A stretch of 32,547 nucleotides of DNA from Larix sibirica (taxonomy: Eukaryota; Streptophyta; Pinopsida; Pinales; Pinaceae). Position 1 is the first letter of the stretch. Every line of letters starts with the position of its first letter. Shown in pieces: positions 1 through 9,352 of this stretch. The notes under the pieces were generated by a model that was not told the origin of the DNA, searched no databases, and worked only from the letters and a program-made list of their open reading frames with translations. The stretch is taken from NCBI GenBank assembly GCA_004151065.3, contig NWUY0300022688.1, positions 68,159 to 100,705 on the forward strand, given 5' to 3'. A program made the translations under genes and the position numbers.

Positions 1-345
1 TTTATATTTTAAATTAATTTTTATGACTTCAACGTCCCCCCATTTCCACGAAATTTCCCTGAAATTTGGGGTTGCTTCCACACATCCCCCTTGTGCATTT
101 CCCCGCTCCCGCGCTTCCCCGTCCCGGAAACTCCGTGGAAAATTGGATTTAATCTAAGCCTCTCATTGTAAAGGGGAGACTCAAATGAAGATCTCGGACC
201 TTTATCTCTTTAGATTAGGGATCTTGCTCTCTCTTGTTCTATAAAAGAGATTGAGCCACTCATTTGTAAGGGAGGCAATTTGGAGTAATAAAGCAGTTCT
301 GATTTTTTGAGTTTATCTTGTGTGTTAACGGTGTTTTGTCGTTGA
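1..345 (+). mobile_element. LTR fragment (U3/R region), left-truncated by window edge
   Basis: A TATA box (TATAAAAG) lies near 239-247 and a poly(A) signal (AATAAAG) at 287-293, about 45 bp downstream. This TATA-then-AATAAA spacing is typical of the U3/R part of a plant LTR and unusual elsewhere in intergenic DNA. A C-rich, GC-richer stretch precedes it at about 35-140. The downstream stretch to about 575 ends in a pyrimidine-rich TTTTTCTCAG that resembles a splice acceptor, so a transcript from this promoter could be spliced. No protein-coding part of the element is visible, and the superfamily cannot be assigned. The right boundary is approximate. Confidence 0.45.
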
Positions 346-1620
346 ATTTTGGCCCTTGCCTTCCGCTATTGATATGTATATGAGATTGGATCTATGTTTA
401 GATAATATTATTCTAGTTTATGCATGTATGAGTCTGAAATTTACAATTGTTTAAACACTTTGGGATTTCTGGTAAGAGATTTAACTCAGATTTCTATTGC
501 ATGAGCTTTCATTTTTTAGTTTTATTTCTCACCACTTATACATTCATTTTCTAACTTTGTTTGTTGGTTTTTCTCAGGATTTGGAACTTCTTATCGAATT
601 CCAACTTCTGGGTTGAGCCAGTTTTGTAGGTTGGAGGAGTATTGATACCAAAGGAGGTGCCTCAGCTAGTTCAAATTGTAGATTGCTTAGGGGCTTCTAC
701 AATTTCAAAATCTCGTCTTCATCTCAAGGTGCTAGGAGGGGTGAATCGGCTCCACTACCCAACACCAAGGCACTAGGCCCTAGGGAAAATTTTCATTGCT
801 GAGCTTAAATATCTTGCACACTGGACATACAAATCTAAAGAATATCTTTGCATGCATTAATCTAAAATGATCTATGTTAGAAGGCACCGGTAATCTTCAT
901 ATTGCATAGCATATAGCTTGGTTATGTTTGGTTTGACTTAATGTGTGTTTTGTATGCTTCTTGTTTTATCATTATGCAATTGAAATCAGACAATATTAAA
1001 ACCCACAAGTTGTTCCATGTGTTGAGCCCCATTTAAACTCAAAACCAACACCCTTAAAAACTCATACTTGCAGATTTAAACACCATATTGAAAACTTATT
1101 AAGATTTGAACCTTAATCAAAGATGGTAAACATTAAGACTCAACACCTAATCCCAACAGTGACACATATTTACCATAGCCTAGGCACATTTGGTCACCGT
1201 GAAATAAATTCTCAAATCTGACTCTCAGACTAGATCATAAGCAGTGTCACTACCCCCTTTTTTTAGAGTAGATTGCAAATTTATTTCTAGATCTTACCTG
1301 GTTACTCTGATCATTCACATTTCGCTTAGGGGTATTTCCATCCATTTAACTTATAACCCCTTAGCATCTCTAACAGTCTGCCATATTTCGGCCTTTTTCT
1401 AATTCCCTTAGGAATTATGTTTCTTTGAAAGCAGTCAAGCAAGTACTATGTGAACGCTGGTATTGTTTGGCAAGTACACGGAAAAGTTAGGCTGGGATCA
1501 CCTCTCGTGGTTAGTCCAGGTCTGCTTTGGTGGACTTGGAGAACCTAAAGAGAGAGGATTTTACCCATGTGACACTTAGGGGTATTATCCTGAGGTTTTG
1601 CCAATTTAGCAGCTGATGCC
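346..1620. other. No recognisable gene; AT-rich repeat-like DNA
   Basis: No open frame of useful length or known protein motif was found on either strand. If the CIPK gene continues to the left, this stretch lies in its third intron. It probably contains old retroelement leader sequence, to judge from the LTR-like segment directly to its left. Confidence 0.5.
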
Positions 1621-1754
1621 TCCTTTCAATCTGAGAGCTGCTAGGTTGTGCAACAACAGGAACCATTTTTTAGATTTAGCCTCCCCTTCCTTTCAATCTG
1701 AGAGCTGCTAGGTTGTGCAACAACAGGAACCATCTTTTAGATTTAGCCTTCCCT
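1621..1754. repeat. 67-bp tandem duplication (two copies)
   Basis: The segment starting TCCTTTCAATCTGAGAGCTG occurs at 1621 and again at 1688, a period of 67 bp, with very few differences between copies. It sits directly upstream of the polypurine tract of the copia-like LTR and probably belongs to the same element. The high similarity suggests the duplication is younger than the element. Confidence 0.85.
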
Positions 1755-1775
1755 TTATACTTCCCCAAGTTTCAC

Positions 1776-2090
1776 TCAAGTGGGGGTGTCAATGTACATA
1801 CACAATAGTAAGCAATAGTAAGATCACGTAAGTAAGTCATTAACTGCTTGTTATACTTGCCAACTACCTTTCTTAAATGCTGGACTCCTCCCAGTTTGCT
1901 ATAAATAGAGGAATTCCTCTTGCATTTCTCAGCAGCAGATATAATAGATACAGTGATTCTCTTGTTCCTTTTTATTGGCTTTGAGTCTGATAATTTTCTG
2001 CTGTTCTGCTGTTTTGTTTTTGGTGTATGGAGTTCAAGCACATTATGATCCTGCTGTCTATGAACTCTTGGCATCCATAGATGTAGCGAA
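1776..2090 (+). mobile_element. copia-like 3' LTR with polypurine tract
   Basis: A purine tract, CAAGTGGGGG, ends at 1786 and is followed at once by TGTCAATG. This is the arrangement of a polypurine tract and the 5' end of a 3' LTR in plant Ty1/copia elements. About 110 bp inside is a TATA box (TATAAATAG, about 1900-1908), giving a short U3. The right end is not defined: I see no clear terminal CA with a matching target duplication, so the end near 2090 is a guess. No pol reading frame is left upstream. It lies antisense to, and probably inside, intron 3 of the CIPK gene. Confidence 0.5.
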
Positions 2091-2352
2091 AGTCATATGT
2101 GCACATACACACACCCACAAAAGAGGGTTAAAAAGAAACTATGTTGCATCAGAATGGAACTTAAAAGAGTGTACAAGATGCAGCAGAACTTAATTTCTTC
2201 CAAACCAAACCCAATTCGCTAGATGTCGAGGGCAGCAAAAAATTAGGGAGAAGAACAAAATGTAAATAATAAAAAGAAAGATGAAATTTTGCAGCAATTA
2301 CATTGATCCCATTAAACTATACACACTAATTTAGGCTTATGATGATGCTCAC

Positions 2353-2424
2353 AATTTTATTAAAAAGCTCTCCTCCTGTAACGTACTCAAGAACAAAATA
2401 TATCTTTGTCTTGCTAGCCATAAC
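2353..2424 (-). CDS. CIPK: CIPK exon 3 (hinge region)
   Basis: A 72-nt exon coding 24 residues, [20 protein letters not shown] followed by FNKI. The acceptor is GCATGCAG and the donor is ATT|GTGAGC. In the family the next exon begins with the RLKEDEARRYFQQL stretch and holds HRDLKPEN. I looked for these on the minus strand of 1-2346 and did not find them. Confidence 0.88.
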
Positions 2425-4725
2425 CTGCATGCATCCAAGGGCAAAGAAAACTCGATATAATGATTACCAATTAGCTAAGGACTGTATGCCACAACTATTG
2501 ACTTTTCTCTCATAAAAAACAGACATTACAAGCACTATTAATAGCTGCAGATCTAACAAAATGTACTACACTATTTTATTAGAGAGGTATTGTAGGCAGA
2601 CGCGTAAAATTACCTCGAAAAGTTGTGCAATATTAGGATGCTTTACCAGTTTCATTGTGGAGATCTCTCTCTTTATCTGAAAACAAGAAAATGTATTAGC
2701 AAATTACTCCAACAAGAGTTTGCACCGCCTGATCAGAAACAATGAATTACCACCTTACCAAGCATAAATAATAAATATTTAAACTGCAGAAACATATCTG
2801 AATTTATTCAGGGTGAAAAGAAAAGCACTGAAGTTTTACATGTCTGAAAAAAATATTTAAAATGCAACATGTGAATGATGCATGTCTGAAAGAAATATTT
2901 AGAACGACAACATGTAACTCATGCGAGATTTATAAATTTCGCAGCTGAACCTTACCCACAAGGTATGAACAATATACTTAACCTGATTGAGATCATGGTT
3001 GAAATATTTCTCAGTGCTACACTAATCAAGGATTTCAATAGGTCTAGCAGCGCTTCACGCCGCTGGCAAACTACAAAATCAGGGGATTTTGCTGACGCCT
3101 TAACTGACCATGTAACTGCAACATGGACTGCAATCCAGGGATGTTTCTCGTAGGTACAAGCGTAAATGTTAATATAAACATGAAAATTAATCCATTGACC
3201 CAATGAATATGATATGGATTAATTTAATGGCTGTAAATGGGTCGATTTGTCAGGACAGGCAAGGTGGTTCTGTAAGATCATTGAGTTGTTATTGCTCCAC
3301 CACAGTTTAAATCTTCAAAAAGTATATTTTGCTAGTTTCTGAAATGTATGTTCGTTAAATCTGATAAGATTTTGGATTTTCTAAAATTTCATTTTAGAAT
3401 TTTTAATTATTGAAATTGTATTCTTAAATACTTTTATTAGATTAAAATTATGTAACTGAGATAGCAATTTTAATTTTATAATTTTTTTAATTTTAAATAA
3501 AATAATTCAAAATAAAAATCCAAAACCTATTTAAACTACTACTTTCCATACTAGTGTGCCTCTCTCTGGATTAGTGCTCAGCACAGGTAAACAAACTTAT
3601 TCAAATTCTTGTAAATAAGTTTATATATATATATATATATAAAAGATGAATCAATGATGAGTAATTCAAGAGCAATGAAAATGTTATATTTGTTATTTGT
3701 GATTGCAGTATATTTTAGTACAATTATAGTTAATCATTAATCAAGTTATTATTTAGCATCGGATTAATGGAAATTGATTACTACCCAATGTTGAAGTTCC
3801 AATGCTTTCGTTATGACCGACAGATCCCACTGAATTAACCCCATTTCAACCTCATAAACGGCTATAGTTAATCATTAAGCAAGTCATGATTTAGCATCGG
3901 ATTAATGAAAATTGATTACTACCAATTCATGTTCAAGTTCCAATGCTTTCGTTATGACCGACAGATCCCACTGAATTAACCCCATTTGAACCTCATAAAC
4001 GGTTTATAAGGAAAAAAATTAAGTCTAAAATACGCAGTGCAAAATTTACAACTACCATCAGTCCTAGTTCAATTCTCAATGCTTTTGTTATGACTGTATT
4101 TGAATCCCAAAACAACAGATCTCACTAAAACAACAAAGCAAGCAACAGATCTCACTGGATTAACCCCACTCCAACCTTAAAAACGGTTTATAAAAACGAT
4201 TTTTTAAACCTAAAGAACGCAGTGCGAAGTTTGCAATCCTGAAGCTAGAAATGTTTAACATGATATAGCCTCGGGGTTCAAATTAACTTCGCTTTCAAAA
4301 AGAAGCTAGAAATATTTAACATATTATAGCCTCGGGGTTCAAATTAACTTCGTTTTCAAAAAGTTAAAAGCACCATGGATTCACATTTTCATACCTTCCA
4401 AAACATTCCTATTTTAAGGTAGAAGCGTCAAAATAAAAAAATAAAAAAGTACCTGCTCCACCATCTTTTCCTTCAATTAGATTTTCATACCTTCCAAAAC
4501 ATTATTATTTTACGGTATAAGCGTCAAAATAAAAAGTACCTGCTCCACCATCTTATCCCTCAGTATCCTCTCTTTGTTGAGCACCTTAATGGCCAAATTT
4601 TGTCCCGTCTCCACGTTTTTTGCCAGTCGAACTTTGGCAAACGATCCCTCTCCTATAACCCTACCGAGCTCATACTTTCCAAGTCGTGTACGCATAGGCC
4701 CGCCGTGGTCGCCGTGGTGAGTCAT
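2353..4725 (-). CDS. CIPK: CBL-interacting protein kinase (CIPK/SnRK3), first three coding exons only
   Basis: Ser/Thr kinase that is activated by CBL calcium sensors binding its C-terminal NAF motif; the family acts in K+, Na+, nitrate and stress signalling. Three phase-0 exons join cleanly: 4540-4725 (62 aa), 2614-2676 (21 aa) and 2353-2424 (24 aa). The join gives 107 residues, against about 430-480 for the family. The first ATG in a good context is at 4725, before THHGDHGGP; an upstream in-frame codon at 4737 is TTG, so it was not used. Visible motifs are [20 protein letters not shown] (glycine-rich loop), [10 protein letters not shown] (ATP-binding Lys), [15 protein letters not shown] (helix C Glu) and [20 protein letters not shown] (hinge). 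Donors and acceptors are all GT-AG, and no stop interrupts the exons. Wording is closest to the intron-rich CIPK3/9/23/26 group, from memory. The catalytic HRDLKPEN and DFG exons, the NAF motif and the PPI motif are absent from the window. Confidence 0.9.
2614..2676 (-). CDS. CIPK: CIPK exon 2 (helix C region)
   Basis: A 63-nt exon coding [20 protein letters not shown] plus Glu, exactly 21 codons in phase 0. The acceptor is CTTGTTTTCAG and the donor is GAG|GTAAT. The size, phase and sequence match the second exon of intron-rich plant CIPK genes. The Glu of KREI is expected to pair with the ATP-binding Lys. It is too short to be found as an open frame and was identified by protein similarity and splice sites. 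Confidence 0.88.
3622..3641. repeat. (TA)n microsatellite in CIPK intron 1
   Basis: About ten TA dinucleotides in a row within AT-rich intron sequence. Likely length-polymorphic. Confidence 0.9.
3725..4003. repeat. 138-bp tandem duplication in CIPK intron 1, with a diverged third copy
   Basis: The segment starting TATAGTTAATCATTAA is present at 3725-3862 and 3863-4003 (period 138) with scattered differences. A weaker relative follows at about 4066-4200, recognised by CAATGCTTTTGTTATGAC, a repeated CAGATCTCACT and the closing AAACGGTTTATAA. No coding potential is evident. Confidence 0.85.
4241..4362. repeat. 61-bp tandem duplication in CIPK intron 1
   Basis: The unit beginning GAAGCTAGAAATGTTTAACA and containing GCCTCGGGGTTCAAATTAAC occurs at 4241 and 4302, a period of 61 bp. 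Only a few positions differ between the copies. Confidence 0.9.
4384..4560 (-). repeat. CIPK: Tandem duplication of CIPK exon 1 end and its splice donor
   Basis: The block 4481-4560 covers the last codons of exon 1, the donor and the start of intron 1. It is repeated at 4384-4474 with about 10 extra A/T-rich bases. The downstream copy reads KEKMVEQ and then the donor GTACTT, against RDKMVEQ and the same donor in the real exon. The two donors are 87 nt apart, a multiple of three, but the retained stretch contains an in-frame TAA. Use of the distal donor would therefore give a truncated kinase or trigger nonsense-mediated decay. Confidence 0.85.
4540..4725 (-). CDS. CIPK: CIPK exon 1 (ATP-binding lobe)
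   Basis: Codes for 62 residues from the ATG at 4725 to the conserved KMVEQ. The glycine-rich loop GEGSFAKV is at residues 25-32 and the invariant Lys, in AIK, is near residue 47. The exon ends CAG with donor GTACTT. Reading past the donor gives a TAA within about ten codons, so the donor must be used to make kinase. A second, copied donor lies 87 nt further downstream. Confidence 0.9.
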
Positions 4726-4743
4726 TTTGGTAAACAAACTGAT

Positions 4744-5730
4744 CTTGGAAAGAGATTGAACACAAGAGCTCCTTTCACTGCTGGTCGTTCGTTCTTTCGA
4801 TGTTTTAAAAGCTCAATCCCTCGCGTCAGGAGGATCAAAAAACCGCCAGTTTTCCAACCGCGAGCTGGAATAATCGGAGACAAAGCACATATCGTTGAGT
4901 ATAGACTAAAGCCTCTGTAACAACAATCTATACAGCTTCATTGGACGACCACAATAAAATCTGTACTGTGCCACTAGACCTCGGATAAATCTTGTTCAGC
5001 CGCAAATTTCGGCAATATCTGAAGCGATGTCACAAAGGCGAGTAGGTAGAGAAATTATCTTTTATGTGTTCCCTTCTCATAAGAATTACAAGATTTTCTC
5101 CACAATCAGCTCCTGCGCCTTTAAATTTCCACGCGTGTTCAGCCGTAATACTTGAATATTCATGCGATCTGTCTGATCTTTAATATCTGTCTGATCTTTA
5201 ATAGCATCCACTGCACAAATCCATATTAATTTCTTAAAATGTTGAGTACGAATCTAAAAAGATCGAAATCTCCAACAAAATAATAATAAGTTGGAACTTC
5301 TCGATGCTCAAAGCAACAAAAGCTGAAATCTTTGTAACGCTCCAAAGAAACAACAATGAAAAGAGTTCATGTAGAAACTTCAAAATGTTCAGACTGGAGC
5401 ACTGAAATTCACATAATAATCGAGAGTAAGAGCTACAGAAGAGTATTTTTTTCTGAAGACGCTCAAAATGAAAATCCGAGATTGTTTTGAAATCAGGGGG
5501 GGCTTCTGAAGCGTTATTTGTTCTCAAATCTCCAAGAACGCTCAGAAATGAAACGCTGCAAAGATTATTGACTGCTGATCGTGGAGACTGTGCGTGAACA
5601 GTAAAAGTCTGAAGTGTTTTCTCGTTCTCGTAAAAAGAGGGCAGACGTACCTGAAATCGAACCTCCGCCGTTCGTCTTGCTGCACTTATCTGCTGTCATC
5701 TGCGTATACGGAGTAGCGCGAGAGAGAAAC
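4744..5730 (-). other. CIPK: Probable CIPK 5'UTR exon and 5'UTR intron
   Basis: On the minus strand, a GC-richer segment at about 5651-5730 ends ATTTCAG|GTACGT, a strong plant donor at 5650. A pyrimidine-rich acceptor, TTCAATCTCTTTCCAAG, ends at 4744, 18 nt before the ATG. Together they predict an intron of about 907 bp in the 5'UTR, and 5'UTR introns are known in this gene family. No convincing coding frame lies in the interval. A weak TATA-like CATAAAAAATAC is on the minus strand near 5777-5789. The transcription start cannot be placed. Confidence 0.5.
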
Positions 5731-6209
5731 TGCCCGGCCAGCAAGTAGACAGTAGAGAAAAAGATCTTAGTCTTTTGTATTTTTTATGACATGTCAACAC
5801 TGGTTTGGTGGGGTCTGATTTTTTGTTATGATTTTGTGCGGCCAAACAGTGGTCATGATAAGACCTGTTGCCTACCTTCCGCATATGAGTCCAAAAATAT
5901 GTAAGTTGCATTTGATGGATTTCATTTAGCGCGTGTTAAAATAAATTAATAATAAATCTAAATCAAAGATAATGTGGATAAATATTCCACATCACACTTA
6001 ACTTTCTTCGAACTTAAATAATAAATTAAGTGGGATGTCATAAATAAGCTACTGTTTCTTAACTTTTAAGATTAATGGAGATGTAGGTGGAGGTTTGATG
6101 TTTTATCATAATTTCATTTTTTTTTAAATTTCGAATAAGGAACTCATCATATCAATTCTAAATTAAAAATAATGTTTTCTTTGATACGTAAAATGAGTAG
6201 ATATTTCAT
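5731..6209. other. Intergenic, no gene recognised
   Basis: Upstream flank of the CIPK gene. It becomes very AT-rich after about 5930. No open frame with recognisable content was seen. Promoter elements of the CIPK are expected in the right-hand part of this gene's 5' flank, but none can be named with confidence. Confidence 0.5.
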
Positions 6210-6850
6210 GAGTTCTTTGATAAGCTCATGGCCCTGTGGATGACCTTGTTTTTTGCTAGAAAGAAAGACATTTTCTTTCGGTTTTTGTTCAGTGATTCTC
6301 GAGCAGTTATTGATTGGGCCTTTGGGCGGGGAGCCCTCCACTCACTGGCATTCTCTCCTTGGAAGGACATGATCTGTTTACTGCTACATGAATTTCCTCT
6401 CCTATCCATTGAGCATATTTCTCGGGACTACAATGATCAAGCTGATGGATTATCCAAGTTAGCTCTTTTGGCGGTGGATTGTTGTATCCACTATGAATTT
6501 TGGTCCTTCTCCAAGCTTCACTCTTGCGGCAGTTTGCCTCTTCCAGCCTCCTCGTGCTGGTGAAGGGGTCGTGGCTTTTTGGGACCACATGTCTTTTTTT
6601 TGCGGTTGTTCCTTCTTATTACTTTTTGTCTCATAATTCTTTTTTGTTATGTATCATCTCGGCCTGTCCGGATGACCCTCTGATGTTACTTTTTGCTTGG
6701 TGGCGTGGTTTTCTTTGGGATATTATGGCTGATATGGCATCTCACGTCTCATTGTTCTAGATTAGATAGACATGGTTGAGCTGTATCTGCCTCTTGGGAG
6801 TTTTCATGGCTGGAATGTTGCTCGAATTTTCTTATATATTGTCAATAAAT
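6210..6850 (+). mobile_element. 5'-truncated LINE tail (LINE C): RNase H end plus 3'UTR
   Basis: The frame at 6228-6563 codes the C-terminal part of a plant L1 RNase H domain: KLMALWMTLFFARKKD, then FSDSRAVIDWAFGRG with the catalytic Asp, then HISRDYNDQADGLSKLAL with the last Asp. It aligns with the ends of the two long LINEs in this window. Similarity begins abruptly near 6220, as expected of 5' truncation during target-primed reverse transcription. About 300 bp of 3'UTR-like sequence follow, with AATAAA at 6844-6849. There is no clear poly(A) run. An 8-bp match, TATTTCAT, at 6202 and 6862 may be a decayed target duplication, but it is too short to trust. Confidence 0.7.
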
Positions 6851-6860
6851 ATATAGTTAT

Positions 6861-7419
6861 TTATTTCATCACCACATTTATCTTTATTCAAATTTATGTG
6901 GATTATCATAGGTAGGTAATGTTTATTAATGTTTATAGTCTATTGAATAAAAAAAATTGAACAAACATACTTGTCATAAATATAGGTAGAATTTTAATGT
7001 TTTGTAAAGTTTTGGGTAAGAAATATTTATAAGTATGTCTAGAGGTTAAATTTTGTCATATTTCCATGGTTCAAGTTTGTCATATTTTCATGGTTCACAT
7101 TAACATATTCAATAACATCAACATATTCCATAGCACTTTTCTAGATAATTGAACTTTGGTGGTGAATAATAATATCATGCTTTATTAACCAATTTCATGA
7201 CTTCTCATATAGATTTATATCAAAAGTGTGTTATAACTACATTTGTATCTTTAAAATTGGCAGTCAGAGTTCTGGTTATGGGTGGTTAGGGTTTGTTGCA
7301 GATTACAGTCGGGTCGTGGTTTTTGTGTTGTTTTCGACCATGTTTCTTTTCCCACAGACTCACTATTGATTACAACTTACACTTTTCTAGTATGTTGGGA
7401 GCTAGGAGTCTATCACCCA
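6861..7419. other. No gene; AT-rich spacer with a 25-bp direct repeat
   Basis: No coding signal was found. The segment TTTGTCATATTTCCATGGTT is repeated with one change at 7052 and 7077 (period 25). The right part (about 7260-7419) may be 5'UTR of the following LINE, but its true 5' end could not be found. Confidence 0.5.
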
Positions 7420-7464
7420 ATAATGGGGGGGTTAGTACCAACCTAGCCTAAAAAAAGTGGGAAT

Positions 7465-9352
7465 ATGTCATGTTTTTTGTTGTTGCACATGACTGTCGCT
7501 TTCTATGGACATTTTTTTCCTATCGAGGACCGGACTCGTCTAATTGGGGCTCCATATGTCGATATGGCACCTTTATGTTCTAGCGATGGAACTATTCCCG
7601 ATTTTCGTTGGTCAGGCCTAGATATTTCAGCAGTTAACGGTGGGGATGGGACTCCCTCGTCTCTTTCCTCTGGTATTAGGGTTTGGACAAACCCTTATGC
7701 ACAGGTGGTTTTTTCCTCTCCCAATAAGGCCTCGCCTAGCAGTCATTTGCCCCTTCCCGACAAGACACTCGCCTGTGCTTAGCCTCGACAGTCTTCTTCT
7801 AGAACTTTTGGGTTTCCTTTTGAGTGTACGTCAGTTCATACAAGGGGTGAGATCCCACATCTTAGTGGCTTAGTTCCTACTTCTCAGGGGACTATACATG
7901 GGGAGCAGGCCAGGGCCCGTCGGAGGATAAAATTAGAGAAGGTAAAGAAGGGGCGAGCTTTGTGTGTACTAGGGAAGGATATAACCTTCAATATGGTGGA
8001 AGGTCTGTTAACCAGGGCTCTATTAGGCAAGTTCAAATACATTAAAATGAGTTGTTTGGAAATTTTGGATTGGATTTCTCAAACCTAGAAACCATTTATC
8101 AATTATGTGACTAGGGTTATTATGTTGGTAAATGGCTGGATTTACTTCCATCTCCTATCGGAGGAGAGTCTGCACACCATTTTTTCCAGATTATGGGTCA
8201 TAGGCAGCGGTTCTTTGGTTTTATGCAACTGGCATTCAGGTTTTGATCCCTGGAAGGAGAAACTCCCTCAGTGCTATTTGTGGGTTCTTTTGTCGGGGTT
8301 CCCACTGCAATGTTGGAATTTTGGGTCTTTTATGGCGGTTGCAAATACCATTGGTAGATTTATTCTTGTCGAGGAAGCCACACTTGTGGCTTATAATAGG
8401 AGGTTTCCTAGGGTCTTGGTTGAACTAGATCCCTTGGAGGGCCTACCTGAAGATGTTGAAATACGGTGGGTTGGTGGCTCGTTCATTCAAAGATTGGACT
8501 ACTAGCGGATTCCATTCTGTTGTTTCAAGTGTCACTAGATAGGTCATATTCGAAAGGATAGTTCCTAGGGCTCGAATGGATCACCGGCTGCTTCCGAGGT
8601 TTCTTCACCCTCACAGGAGGATTTAGATGATCATGAGCCTTTTCTAAACTTCCCTTCTCCACTGGATGAGGACTCTGCTCTGCGTTTCTTGGGTAAGTTC
8701 AAAACTTTTCTCCCACTATTATTAAAATATCTTTTCGTCGAGGATATATTAGGGTCATTAAATTTATCCCCCCTGCCTATGGAGGGGTCATTGGGTATTT
8801 TTGGTTTGATCGACTGCTCTCTGGTAGAAGAGGTGCCTCTTTCTCGACCCCTTGATTATAGATTGTGTCCCTCTCCTAGTTCAAGTCATCTTGATCATGT
8901 GCTTCCATGTCCTGTTGTGGACCCACTATAGATGTTTGGTCTGCCTCCGTCACAAGCCGTTGTGGTTCCTTCCTCCTTGGACATTACCCTCTCGTCCTCA
9001 CCCTTGGAAGACCAATATATTTCGCCTCCTCTAGACGATGGACTTTCGTCCTCGTTGCACCCTTTAGTCGTGGAACCTATCCCAACCTATGTCAATATTA
9101 TGGAACCCTCAAGCACTACTATCCCCATTGCCTCTATTAGACATGCTCTTGTTACTACCCGGAAAGGAAAAAAAGGTAAGTCTATTAAAACTCCCTAGCT
9201 CTCTATTGGGACCATGGATATGGACGCCCCTTTTTGTATCAATCCTAAATTGTCCTCCCTTTATTCTATGGCTACAGATTTATCTTTTGAGGCTCCTCCT
9301 TGACTATTGAAGGGGGTCTTAGAGCAGGTGAGCCCCATTCTCTGGGTTCTTA
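7465..9352 (+). pseudogene. LINE A ORF1: gag-like protein with DUF4283-type domain and broken zinc knuckle
   Basis: ORF1 of plant L1 elements makes an RNA-binding protein of the ribonucleoprotein particle. The start is the ATG at 7465, just after the conserved 5' block, where LINE B also begins. The intact frame ends at 7782; the similarity then resumes in other frames. The DUF4283-like core is at about 7900-8505 (VIMLVNGWIYFHLLSEE, GSGSLVLCNWHSGFDPWKEK, LLSGFPLQCWN). It is followed by RIPFCCFKCH and IGHIRKDS, the remains of a CX2CX4HX4C knuckle whose last Cys is Ser and which contains a stop. TAG replaces Trp at 8086-8088 and 8503-8505. The C-terminal part (8580-9350) is Ser/Pro-rich and low in recognisable motifs. 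Confidence 0.75.

Noticed and set aside
1772-2193. Short frames on both strands (100 and 72 codons)
   Set aside because: They fall within the copia-like LTR and its flank; the predicted proteins have no family features.
2952-3203. Overlapping frames on both strands (62 and 83 codons) in CIPK intron 1
   Set aside because: No motif and no splice sites that would fit the CIPK phase; treated as chance.
4600-4920. 106-codon plus-strand frame
   Set aside because: It is antisense to CIPK exon 1 and its 5'UTR and has no recognisable motif.
6307-6588. Minus-strand frame of 93 codons
   Set aside because: It is the shadow of the LINE C RNase H frame.
6202-6869. TATTTCAT at both ends of LINE C as a target-site duplication
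   Set aside because: Only 8 AT-rich bases, with the right copy about 12 bp beyond the AATAAA and no poly(A); chance is likely.
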